64,000 nt of DNA, taken from NCBI GenBank assembly GCA_964247055.1, contig OZ176057.1:2976001-3040000 (forward strand), written 5' to 3'. Made by a program: the position numbers and the translations under genes. Numbering within the stretch: the stretch's first letter is position 1; the number at the start of each line of letters is the position of its first letter. The notes under the pieces are model-generated. The model searched no databases. It was not told the DNA's origin and was given only the letters and a program-made list of their open reading frames with translations. Positions 1 through 9,425 of the stretch are shown one piece after another. Source of the DNA: Paragordius varius (lineage: Eukaryota > Nematomorpha).

Positions 1-48
1 AATTTATTTTACGATAAAACATAATATATGCACATATTTATATATATA

Positions 49-258
49 TACCATTTACAATTCGAATTCACCCTAAAAATAAATTATTGTGTTTTTGGGA
101 TAATTATTAATATAAACATTTTTACCATATAGTTTATTATTTTTTAGCATTATTTTAATTTTAAACAGAATTTAATATTTTAAAAATATTCTAAAATAAA
201 GGTAATTTTTAATCTTAAAAAACACATAATTTAGGGTGAATTTAAACTGTTAATGGTA
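49..258. mobile_element. Family-1 MITE (TA-flanked, CCATTTACA ends) in a Suz12 intron
   Basis: A ~206-bp element (51-256) begins CCATTTACAATTCGAATTC and ends as an approximate inverted copy (GAATTTAAACTGTTAATGG), flanked by TATA on both sides. That suggests a TA target duplication. The subterminal CACCCT/AGGGTG blocks recur in the copies near 33.2, 37.4, 48.1, 50.4 and 63.3 kb. There is no coding capacity. It ends 12-14 bp before the splice acceptor of the next Suz12 exon. Confidence 0.8.
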
Positions 259-272
259 TATACATATAATAG

Positions 273-1804
273 AACATATTACCGAAGCTCCACGTATCAA
301 CCCATGTTGGACCAAGATTTTGAATACGATAGCGAATGTGAAGCTTTTCCCACATGGTTAATTGAACATAGATGTCGAGTAAATCATTTAAAATATAATT
401 AATCGTTTTTCATATTTAATTAATTTTAAGCATGGAAACAGATATGTATGTTTAATTTAACCTGGCTATGAATTAGATCAATATTTAGGCACTAAGCCTT
501 TGAAATGGTTCGAATTCGAAACAGTTTCAGAATCAAAGAATTAAAATATTTTTGAACCGTTTAAAAACCAAAATCCTTTAACACGGTTCTTAACTAATAT
601 TTTTATTTTTTCAAAAATTTTAATGCAATATGACTGAAAATTTTAAATTTTGCAATGGGTTACAACATGTATGTAAAAATGTAAATATTTTTTTAAAAAG
701 AAAAGTAGCGCACATAATTTTTGTTTTTATATGCTAATCTTTTGTCAGCTATAAAAAATAAGTTTTATGTAAGTTTTAAAATTAACTAAATAAAAACCAT
801 TTAGCCAAAAAAATAATGAGAATTAAACAGAAATCATTGAAACTAAAAAATGGAATTGTAGAATCTATAAACTATATTTTTAAACTTAAAACAGCTGATT
901 GATGAATTTACGGACGTGGATGAGGATGAAAAAGCATTTATGAAACTTTGGAATCGATTTATGATGAGTCCCCGAGGCGTAATGTAAGTATAAGCTCAGT
1001 TTCATTTTATATTTAATTTAAATTCATTTTTTGGCTATCTTATAAATTTGTTTTTTGCGTCAAATCCATATGCTAATAGTTATTAAATATATTTTTACCA
1101 TATTATATATTTGTATAAATACAATAAAATTTATATCCCCTTATATATTGAATAGTAAATGTTGATCTTCTAAACCAGCCGTGTCCAACATGAAACCCTT
1201 CGAGACTTTATGTGCGGATTGCAAAAATTTAAAAATTCGTAATTCGCAAAAAGCTGCTTTTCAATCTTTGCAAAATTAATATTTCTCAAACGATATTTCT
1301 AACTAAGCCTATCCTAAAGGCAAGAACGATAAATGCTAATTATTGCATTTTGCAGTCTTATGTTGAAATTTAATAAAGGCTAATGCTTCATATTAGAGTG
1401 GGCCCGCCGTTTTTGAGTTAAAAATTAGGCCCGCGAATTATTTGCGTTGGACACCCTTGTTCTAAGCCCTTTTTTGAAGTTGGTATTTAGGAAGGTTGCA
1501 TATAGCTAAATGCCCTCGGTTTAGATTGAATAATTAAATAAAATTTAATTAAACCACTCTTTCTTTGTATTTTACTATTATACATTGTAGATATCTTGGG
1601 AATTGTCACATTTATACAGCCTGTCAAACCTTTATAAATTTATACACCAGAGATGTGTGTGCGTTAAATTTGTCCAAAAATTTAATCTTTCACCTAACGC
1701 AAATGTATCATTTTGAATTGATTGATTCCAAACAACATTTAGAATTATGGCTACTTTTTTGCCAAAAACAAGCTAAATCCGGCATTTATGAGAATGAGAT
1801 ATAA
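273..1804 (+). CDS. Suz12: Suz12 homologue, C-terminal (VEFS-box) exons; 5' part outside window
   Basis: This is the 3' end of a SU(Z)12 gene, the core scaffold subunit of Polycomb repressive complex 2, which helps EZH2 methylate histone H3 Lys27 in the nucleus. Three exons are read: 273-378, 895-983 and 1591-1804. They join in frame (about 137 residues) with donors GTAAAT and GTAAGT and acceptors ending AATAG, AACAG and TGTAG. Diagnostic VEFS-box stretches are TYYRSSTYQPM in the first exon, LIDEFTDVDEDEKAFMKLWN in the second and NLIFHLTQMYHFELI in the third. The protein stops soon after the VEFS box, at TAA 1802-1804. The start of the first listed exon is the least certain boundary, because its acceptor lies just after a MITE. 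Family assignment is by motif recognition and not by database search. Confidence 0.9.
1176..1459. mobile_element. hAT-type MITE in a Suz12 intron
   Basis: A 284-bp element has inverted ends CAGCCGTGTCCAACA and (reverse complement of the right end) CAAGGGTGTCCAACG. It is flanked by 8-bp direct repeats TTCTAAAC (1168-1175) and TTCTAAGC (1460-1467), which differ at one base. An 8-bp duplication and CA(G/A)..GTGTCCAAC ends are typical of non-autonomous hAT elements. Inside are GC-richer segments such as GGGCCCGCC. The same family occurs at 33608-33887 and, more decayed, elsewhere. Confidence 0.85.
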
Positions 1805-3334
1805 TAATATAAATATCTCATATTTGCATTTGTTACTTATTATGTGATTTAACAGTATATATATATACTATATCTTCCTAACCATATAACACTAAGATAC
1901 TCAAAATTTTCATTTCATTTTATATTGTTTATTACAATATTCACGGAGATATATGCATGTTTGGAATTTTTAGTGACGCATTTATTGAACTACTCATCCC
2001 AACAAAAAATTAATAACCTTTTTCCATATAGTGATTAATTGATTTTTATGTTATATTTTGATGATTTTGATTGATTAAAAATGGGATTTTGTAAATAAAT
2101 ATACCCTAATTTTATATATTTAATATTGATTAAAATATATCATGTGTAAATTATTTTATCAATATTACCTAATTGAATGGTATAAAAAGGCTTGAAATTT
2201 ATTTAACAAAAGATACCCACTAAAATTTAAATTATTTTATAATTAGTTTTTGTAAATAGAAATAAAACAATCTTACCCATACATAATTAAATGATTATTC
2301 AATAATTTGGTGATAAAAATGCAAACATACGGTTCAACAGTTGGATACAACACATTCATTTCAGTCCTTCGATTCCATACAATAATTCAAAAAATATAAT
2401 GAAAATGGCGACAATTTAGTTTTTGATTTTTTAAAACCAAAATTTATATTTTGGCTTATTTACAAATTTCTAGTAAACAAGCAAATTTAAGTTGGAACCG
2501 TTCCTCTCAGTAGTTTATTCAAAATATTAATGTTATCCGAATTCGAATCAAAATAAAAGTTAAACATATGTAAAAAATATTTTTCATACAGAAAAAAATA
2601 TTTTTTGTCCTTGATTTTCTATGTAACATATATGAATCAATTTTAAATAAATTATAAAGTTTGACCGATTATCTATTTAAAATATGGTAGAAAAAGGAAT
2701 AATTTGTGCTTTTTGTCTAAAACGTAAAAAAAAATAGATAGTCACCACAAAATACTTGTATCAGTTTTTTTCAATTGTCGATAAGATTTAATGGTATAAA
2801 TTGATTTACCATTTCAACCTAGAACACAAACATAAAAATACAAGTGCATAACTTTATAATTTTAATAGGTTTTAAAAAAAATAAGTGACACATAAAAAAA
2901 CGTATTTTAGATTTTTAAAACCCTTAAAATTTTATTTTTGTAATATTTTATAAAATTTGGAGAGAACACCTTATACAATTATTTTTTATATATTAATAAT
3001 CTGAAAATAATAGACATTAGTTAATATACAGCTCTCAAATTTTTAAATTAGGATACCTTACTACCATTTATTTAATGTTTATATTGATTCAAGGTTAATT
3101 ATATTTTTATTGTTTTACTTATGCTAGCATAGTTTCAAATAATGTTTTATTGTACAAGAAATTTGAGACGCTACTTTTGTAGATCAACAGCCCAAATTTT
3201 TAGGTGTTTAAGTATTAAATTACCATAATTTTAAGGAAGCAGGGACACTTTCCTTCATAATAAAGTTTATAAAAAATATAATTCAAGGACACCTAACGAA
3301 ATTGATATTTTAAAATTTTGTAAAAAAACTTGAC
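1805..3334. other. Intergenic, Suz12 3' flank to secreted-protein gene
   Basis: No gene is seen. Around 2330-2540 is a decayed copy of the TTAA-flanked family (TTGGATACAACACATTCATT followed by CAGTCCTTCGATTC). The rest is A+T-rich sequence with no recognised feature. Confidence 0.6.
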
Positions 3335-3342
3335 TATAAAAG
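3335..3342 (+). promoter_or_regulatory. TATA box of the secreted Lys/Pro-rich gene
   Basis: TATAAAAG lies 75 bp before the ATG at 3410. Transcription starting about 30 bp downstream would leave a 5' leader of about 45 nt. A consensus match in AT-rich DNA is weak alone, but its spacing to a signal-peptide exon supports it. Confidence 0.55.
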
Positions 3343-3409
3343 GACAATATTTCATAAAATTTTGTATATTATTTTTCAAATCCCACCAAGCTATTCAATA
3401 AACTTTACA

Positions 3410-5347
3410 ATGAAAATTCGAAGCAACTCTTTACAATATTATGGATTGATTGGATTATTATTTTGCCTACTACAGTGCCCAATATTTGCTGGTAACATAT
3501 CGATTGTCCTTTTAAATTTAATATTTTACCATTTTTATGATTATAGAAAGAATCAAAATTTAGACTTTGAACCTTAATAACAGTAGAATATAATAAAACA
3601 AATAAAAAACATTGTCTGATATGCATGTTGACATGCTTGAAAAAATATACCTTTACTTTGAAAATTGAATACTCTTTGGAAAAAAAAGGTTTGTCTAAAA
3701 ATTTAAGGGTGCATCAAAATCAGGGTTTCAATTTTCAAAATGTGTGCTTTGAATCAAAATTATTATGCAGTAAGAAACACAGTAATGGTCGGTTTTTGTT
3801 TAAAAAATGACGATCGTTCATTCGACCCAAAAGTTTCTTTAAATAAATTACCAAAACTGATTCCACCAAACATTATTATATATTTTAGATATTGTTGGTT
3901 TGTCTGAATCAAATATAGCTGAAGTCCCGAAATCAGTTATTGACGCTCCCCCAATAATTTCAAAAACATCTAACTCAGAACCCCAATTACCGCAAAAAAT
4001 AGGTATAAATGTATACATATATATATGATGAAAATAATGCCTTATTGAAAACAGTAAAAAAATATGTATTAATATAAACTTTATCATTTTTTAGCAATAC
4101 TGATAAAATGACCTTAAAAATGGGATTGCGATTGCCGGACTGCAGAACAAACCAACCATATATTTAACAATATAAAATTTTTTTAAACATATGTTATATG
4201 TTCAAAAGTATTTAATTTGTTTTATTCTTTATATCATTTATGTCCAAAACAAATGGTTCTGAGGGCGGCATTTTTGACTTAAAAAATGAGTACCGCAGAA
4301 AACTATAAATGCGACTAAATTTTCACTAGATATCAACAAAACTGTAAAAAAATTTATCACAATATATGCCAAAATTTATTCAAGAAATATGTATACTTAT
4401 TTGAAAACTACCATTTTTTTTAATTATAAAATTAAAAAATTTAAAGGTAAAAATGCGGCCTGTGGGTGTACTCGACACCCTGCTTCAATTTTATAGAACA
4501 TTGACTTACTTTTTAGCCTCTTTACTTAAACTTTATACGTATTTAATAACTGTAGAAGCCAATACATCCAATGAACATGCTTTGCCTGAAGTTAAAAACT
4601 CTTTGGTAAAAATTATATTATATTCCAATTCTAAATTTTACATAAAAAATATATTTTATAGAAATATAAACAATCAAAATACCCTTTCTATATTTATTTT
4701 AATAAAACTAATTTAATATGATGTTATGAATTTATGATTTGCAACACAAAAAGCAAACATAAAAGAGGATCTAAATCTAATATATTAATTAATAACAATT
4801 TACAATATGACACGTTGTATAATTTACTAAATTTGCATTTACATAAATTGTAATTGTAACTACATTATAAATGGCAGTAAACATTGGAATTAAAGGACAA
4901 AACGTAAAAAAATAAAATATTACTTTTTTATGAACCTTAATTTTTCCGCATAAACTATTTAATTTTATAAGTGTAAAACACATGGTTATTAATATTTATA
5001 TCTATTTTATACTTTGTAATTAATAGCGAGAAAGTAGATTTAAAAAAAACAATAATGAATACATTATATTGTAATGTTTTGTGAGGACAATTTCAATTTT
5101 ACTGTAATTTACTTAGGCTGCTCCAAACCCAATCAGACGACCTTCTACCAGCCATAAAAAGCCTCGCGCCCGAAAGCCCAATCTTAGACGGCCCCCAATA
5201 AAAAAACCGCCAAATAAAAAGCCTCCAAATAAAAGGAAGCCGCCAAAGAATCGTAAACCGCTGATCTCCAAAAAACCTATAAAACCAATCAAAAAGCCTG
5301 TAAAAAAACCATCGATACCAGCTAAAAAACCATTTTTCTTTTTTTAA
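3410..5347 (+). CDS. Unrecognised secreted Lys/Pro-rich protein, four exons
   Basis: Four exons join cleanly: 3410-3491, 3889-4002, 4556-4605 and 5117-5347 (477 nt, 158 aa). Each junction has GT..AG and matching phase (1, 1, 0). Residues 1-27 form a signal peptide with a basic start (MKIRSN), a hydrophobic core (LIGLLFCLLQC) and a likely cut after PIFA. Residues 28-82 are a Ser/Pro/Glu-containing linker with no cysteine. Residues 83-158 are very basic and low in complexity, built on Lys-Pro spacings (KKPPNKKPPNKRKPP, KKPIKPIKKPVKKP), and end in a short Phe run. I infer export from the cell, with the tail probably binding anionic surfaces (polysaccharide, nucleic acid or membrane). Function and family are not recognised. 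A hAT MITE sits in intron 2. Exons 2 and 3 are short (114 and 50 nt), so automated prediction could miss them. Confidence 0.72.
4235..4482. mobile_element. Decayed hAT-type MITE in intron 2 of the secreted gene
   Basis: The left end CATTTATGTCCAAAACAAATGG and the right end (reverse complement CAGGGTGTCGAGTACACCC) match the hAT-MITE pattern, with GGGCGGCAT and ATGCGGCCTG subterminal blocks. The flanking 8-mers CTTTATAT and CTTCAATT are only partly alike, so the insertion looks old. It ends 73 bp before exon 3. Confidence 0.6.
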
Positions 5348-5351
5348 TAAA
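5346..5351 (+). terminator. Poly(A) signal overlapping the stop codon
   Basis: AATAAA starts on the second base of the TAA stop (5345-5347) of the secreted gene. Cleavage 10-30 nt downstream would leave almost no 3' UTR. This agrees with 5117-5347 being the terminal exon. Confidence 0.5.
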
Positions 5352-5832
5352 TGCTTCATGTAATTTGAACGTTTTAGTTTGTATAATAATTAAACATTCA
5401 TTATTATGAATCATATTTTTTAAAATGTTCACATTTTATACTTTATGAATTAATCATATTTTTATGGGAAGTTTGTATATTGTCAATCTACCAAATCAAC
5501 ATTTGTAATTATGTTTGTGATTACCCAGCCAATATATTTTAAGAATTGAATAAATATGGATAATAACTATATTTTATTGTGTATGAAAAATTTGAACTTA
5601 AAGTTCATTCTTTAGATCATGAAATTCTTAAATGTCAAAAAATTTAAACAATAAAGACACACATTAGCTATTAGGGTCTTTTTAGTGAGAGAAAAAATAA
5701 TAAATATTATTGTTTTTTCTTGTTTACTATAAGTTGCAAGAAAAATGTGTGCTCATACATTTGTAATCACTTTTGTAACCAATTTTTACTGCTGATAAAC
5801 TTAAACTTTAAAGAAAATTTTTTATATTCCAG

Positions 5833-5946
5833 GAAGTATACCAGATTTTGCGGACAAAAAATACATTAATAATATGGGTTGCAATGTTCATTTTTTGCTG
5901 AACATTTTTATCACCTCAGAAGAATTAAAAAATTCTATTCATCCAG
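5833..5946 (+). other. Orphan exon-like segment
   Basis: A 114-nt open segment has a good acceptor (TTTTTTATATTCCAG) and a donor (CCAG|GTTAAG). The open frame has phase 1 at both ends and encodes a stretch containing SIPDFADKKYINNMGC. Length and phase equal those of exon 2 of the upstream secreted gene, but the peptides are not alike. It could be an exon of an unrecognised gene, an alternative exon, or chance. Confidence 0.25.
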
Positions 5947-7227
5947 GTTAAGTTTAATAAATATAGTGTTTTCTTACAAAGATGGACCAAATTAATTTTA
6001 AGTAGACACACTTTTAAATTAAAAATCTGAAGGGATAGAAATCAGCAATATCGAATTACATAGAAATAGTTTTTAATAATATATTAAAGCGTTTATAAAC
6101 CGTTTTCGTCATAACTCAAAATAGTATGAAGTACGCGTGAACAAAAAATATTTAATTTAGCATATATTTAAATTTTTTCTCGCCCAATCCCGGCATTTTT
6201 ACGTTTATAAGAGGACTAAGAAGAGCGAAATTTGGGACTTTCGGGACCCACATCTTAAAATTAAATTTTGCGAATAAATTGTTTTGATTTTTATATGTAG
6301 TCTATGAGATACTTTAGTTATTTTTGAAATAAAGCTCCGAGCTTTCATCAAAACAATAGTGTTAAAAAATGTGCGAAAACTTTGCCATTTTTTGATATAA
6401 AGCCACTTACCACAAAACTTTCTTAAATCGCAAGAGCCAAAACCAAAAGAGCCATTATAATCCAATTATATATATTTTATCAAATTATTTTTCTGTGGAA
6501 TCTCATGAGTTATCCTGGTTTCGTTTGAAAAAATTGAGAACTAACAAAGTACCGGTTTGATTAAACTTTGTTGTCAAAATGCTACAAAAGCAGCACACCC
6601 GCTTGGTATAAAAATCCTAAAATTAGGCTTTTATTCCAATTAGCTTCTGAATGTCAGGTCTCTCTTCAATCCCAACAAGCATTAAAAATTGTTAAATGTT
6701 GAGTGTACCTTCCCACAAACATGCACACTCTGTTAGCCGTTAAAATTAACCAAAAAAATTAAAATATCCATTTTTATATATAATTGTGGAAAAAATAAAT
6801 AATGATGCGTTTTCAAATCAACCAATAAATATACTCCAAATTAATCGGAAAAAAATATACAATTTAAACTTTAAGATCCTTGAACATTTCAACCCCTTCG
6901 ACCTTTTTCTTATGTTTTTAACTAATATTGTAAATATTTTAATATTAATAAGATAACACGTAATTGAAAAATATTTAGGTTTTCTGACTTATTAATTACA
7001 ATTTTTCTTTAAAAACATTAATAAGTAAATAATCTTGCTAAAATATAAAATTATTGAAACAAAAAAGGGCAAAACAAAATAAATTGAGAGCACTAGGATT
7101 TTCTTTAAATTTAATTTTAGATTTTGGATTTAATTTAAAAAACATTTATTCTTCGTGTACATATGCTTAAACATTTAAAAAGGATACAAGTGGAATTTCA
7201 AAGCCAGTTATTTTTATTATAATTTTA
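5947..7227. other. Gene-free stretch
   Basis: Apart from the fold-back arm at 6020-6480 I see no gene, RNA or clear repeat. Sequence from 6481 to 7227 is A+T-rich and unassigned. Confidence 0.5.
6020..6480. repeat. Fold-back family, one arm
   Basis: This holds the blocks shared by the family: an AAACCGTTTTCGTCAT-type block, CCCGGCATTTTTACG, a TTTGGGACTTTCGGGACCCA block, TTTGCCATTTTTTGATA, and a terminal CAAAACCAAAAGAGCC. Only one arm is seen, and the partner arm is missing. An 86-codon antisense frame over it (6205-6465) is repeat sequence and not a gene. Confidence 0.7.
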
Positions 7228-7620
7228 GAACGAAAATGCAAGAATGATCCAAATAAATTTTGCATCAGTTATCGTAAAGAAAAATAACTTACGGAATATC
7301 TTTATTAATATTCTAAAGAAAAAAAGGCATTTGGAGCTTTAAAAAAATCAACGCTGGTTTTTAGCCATATATTTTTAATTATTATGATCACATAAGTCTG
7401 AGGAATATACAATATTAGCCCAGGAACTCGTAAAAAGTTACCAACGGGTAGGTGGATTATTTCATAAAATATAGGCTGTAAAGTGACCATAAAGCTCCAC
7501 ATAATAGATAAACATATTGAACAATTTCTAGTTAATTCCATCACCGATGAAATCGGTGAGAGAATGCACCAGGACATAAAAAATCTGAAATCCAAAATAT
7601 ACTGCATCCAATGATATTTG
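7228..7620 (+). pseudogene. Fossil of a dispersed CKNDPD..FC / GERFHQD protein gene
   Basis: Two pieces match, from memory, a repeated protein family common in arthropod and some cnidarian genomes. Its N-terminus has CKNDPDxFCYICG and its C-terminus GERFHQD. Here the first piece, after an AG, reads ERKCKNDPNKFCISYRKEK and then stops. The second (about 7474-7610) reads GCKVTIKLHIIDKHIEQF and then ITDEIGERMHQDIKNLK, with a change of frame before it and stops between. The gene is multiply broken and much of the middle is missing. Its function in the family is not known to me, and its copy number suggests it is carried by a mobile element. Confidence 0.6.
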
Positions 7621-8720
7621 AAAATTAATAATATCCACTAGGTATAATTAACATCGTTTTTGTAAGATCTAACCGAAGAAAAAACCTAATCCAAGAAATA
7701 ATAAAAACCAACAAAATAAATATAGCTTATCTAAAGGCCGATGGTTTAAACCACAAATGTCTCTTTTAATAATTTTTTTATAAATATATAAGTGTTTAAT
7801 ATTAGCTTTAAAAAACCCTAAATTTTAACGTTATAGCTCAAAAAAGTCCAAATTTGTCGACTAGTGTGATAAAACATATAAATCAATAAATTATGGTCGA
7901 TTCCAAACTTAAATAATTTGACGACCAACTTGAAATGTTCAAGGACCAAAGTGTTCAGACACTCTTGAAGTGCAATGGTAAATTATTTTTAAAGCTTCTA
8001 AAATTCCAAAACACAAAGCCAACCAAAAAACGATGTAAAAAACCATCCTCGAGAGCAGATTTTGCCTATTTTGGGGCAATAATATAGAACATTTTACATA
8101 AAACACTTTAAATAACTTCAGCAGTTTTTATATTTATATAGGTATATTTAAACGATATCTAAAAAAGAAAAAATGGAATGACTCTTTATAATATTACAAA
8201 ATCTTAAAAAATATCTAATTTTGGCCAAATTAAAAGATATGCATTTAACCTTTTGGGCTCTTTATCAAAATCTTCAAAAAATATAATTGTATTAAAATAT
8301 CCTTTTTAGACAATTAGCGGAATATTGTATTTTCTTAAATGGCTGCATAAATTAATTATGATTATGAATAAAATTAATTTAAATTTTTTTGGATAATATG
8401 TAAATTTTCCATAGAATTACTTCAAAAATCTGTTGTTTGAAACTAATTGGGTGCCCACTTAATTTTAGACTGTAGATATACCAAATTATAAAACTTATTT
8501 TATCTAATTTAGATAAATCATATTTTATCAAAAACAATACTATAATACCACTACACAACAAATTACTTTTTTTTAAATGCCATTCTTGTAAATAAGATTT
8601 CATTCAAGTATATAAATAGTATATCTGGAAAAAATGGGTCTAACAGCAAAGTTTTTTAATACGGTTTATCGATAATTTTTAAGCCCGATTTAACATTGAA
8701 ATCGGTTTTAGCTATATATA
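7621..8720. other. Gene-free stretch with a MITE end
   Basis: The only recognisable item is a right-end remnant at 7921-7978 of the family-1 element. The rest is A+T-rich and unassigned. Confidence 0.5.
7921..7978. mobile_element. Solo right end of a family-1 tandem-repeat element
   Basis: The segment reads GACCAACTTGAAATGTTCAA, then GGACCAAAG, and ends CACTCTTGAAGTGCAATGG. It matches the right terminus of the element at 8721-9425, about 740 bp away. No left end is seen. Confidence 0.65.
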
Positions 8721-8741
8721 CCATTTACACTTCAAGAGTGT

Positions 8742-8909
8742 CCTTGAACAATTCAAGTTGGTCCTTGAACAATTCAAGTTGGTCCTTGAACAATTCAAGT
8801 TGGTCCTTGAACAGTTCAAGTTGGTCCTTGAACAGTTCAAGTTGGTCCTTGAACAATTCAAGTTGGTCCTTGAACAGTTCAAGTTGGTCCTTGAACAGTT
8901 CAAGTTGGT
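8742..8909. repeat. 21-bp tandem repeat, 8 units (left arm)
   Basis: Eight head-to-tail units contain TTGAACAATTCAA, itself a near-palindrome, then GTTGGTCC. Units vary mostly at one site (AACAATT or AACAGTT), with three AATT, two AGTT, one AATT and two AGTT in order, so blocks of units may have been duplicated. There are no spacers, so it is not a CRISPR array. Confidence 0.95.
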
Positions 8910-9341
8910 CCTTAAAATTTATAAATTTTGATTTAACCATAATTTTTGCATTTATTTTTTTATTTAATTATTTATTAACCTAATTTTCTTTATTTATTAT
9001 ATATTTATTCATTTAATAAATTTTTTTATTAAAAAACCACTTTTTTTGTTTAAAACTTTTTTTCAATTAAACAAAATTATTGACTTTTAAATGTTTTTAA
9101 TGAAAAATTTTAATAAATATCCCAGAAAACTTATATATTTTTTCATTTCGTGTTAAAATCTTATAAATATCTAAATTTATTTTAAGAAATTAATAAAGAT
9201 ATACGGTTTTTCAAAGATTAAAAGTTGATATCGATTTATAATTTATGTTAAATAATAGAAAATTGGTTAAAAACAATAAGATAGACGAATTATTTTCGAT
9301 TTGATTGATAAAAGTTAAAAACAAAACAAAAAAGTTAAAGG

Positions 9342-9404
9342 ACCAACTTGAATTGTTCAAGGACCAACTTGAATTGTTCAAGGACCAACTTGAATTGTTC
9401 AAGG
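9342..9404. repeat. 21-bp tandem repeat, 3 units (right arm, inverted)
   Basis: Three identical inverted copies of the left-arm unit (CCAACTTGAATTGTTCAAGG) lead directly into the terminal CACTCTTGAAGTG. The unequal copy number, 8 against 3, shows that arm length drifts independently. Confidence 0.95.
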
Positions 9405-9425
9405 ACACTCTTGAAGTGTAAATGG

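Larger units (their letters stand above)
8721..9425. mobile_element. Family-1 element with tandem-repeat terminal inverted repeats
   Basis: A 705-bp element is bounded by CCATTTACACTTCAAGAGTG at the left and its inverted copy (CACTCTTGAAGTGTAAATGG) at the right, both flanked by TA. Inside each end lies an array of a 21-bp unit: 8 copies at left (8742-8909) and 3 at right (9342-9404), in opposite orientation. The A+T-rich core codes for nothing. The open frames over the arrays (repeats of SLNNSSW or KDQLELF) are by-products of a 21-bp (7-codon) period. Single-stranded, the ends could fold into a long hairpin. Confidence 0.85.

Noticed and set aside
4453-4716. 87-codon plus-strand frame
   Set aside because: It begins in a hAT-MITE end and reads through the short exon 3 and its intron. 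Only 4556-4605 is supported.
5099-5359. 86-codon minus-strand frame rich in Trp/Arg/Phe
   Set aside because: It is the shadow of the Lys/Pro-rich terminal exon on the plus strand, which has splice sites and joins a signal-peptide exon.
7305-7607. 100-codon minus-strand frame
   Set aside because: It is the shadow of the plus-strand GERFHQD-family fossil.
8742-8909. CRISPR-like look of regularly repeated 21-mers
   Set aside because: Repeats are directly adjacent with no unique spacers, in a eukaryotic genome, and inverted at the other end of a mobile element.
8696-8983. Repetitive 95-codon frame (SLNNSSW repeats) and two antisense frames
   Set aside because: They are produced by the 21-bp tandem array, whose period is a multiple of three in every frame. 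There is no start context, splice site or conservation.
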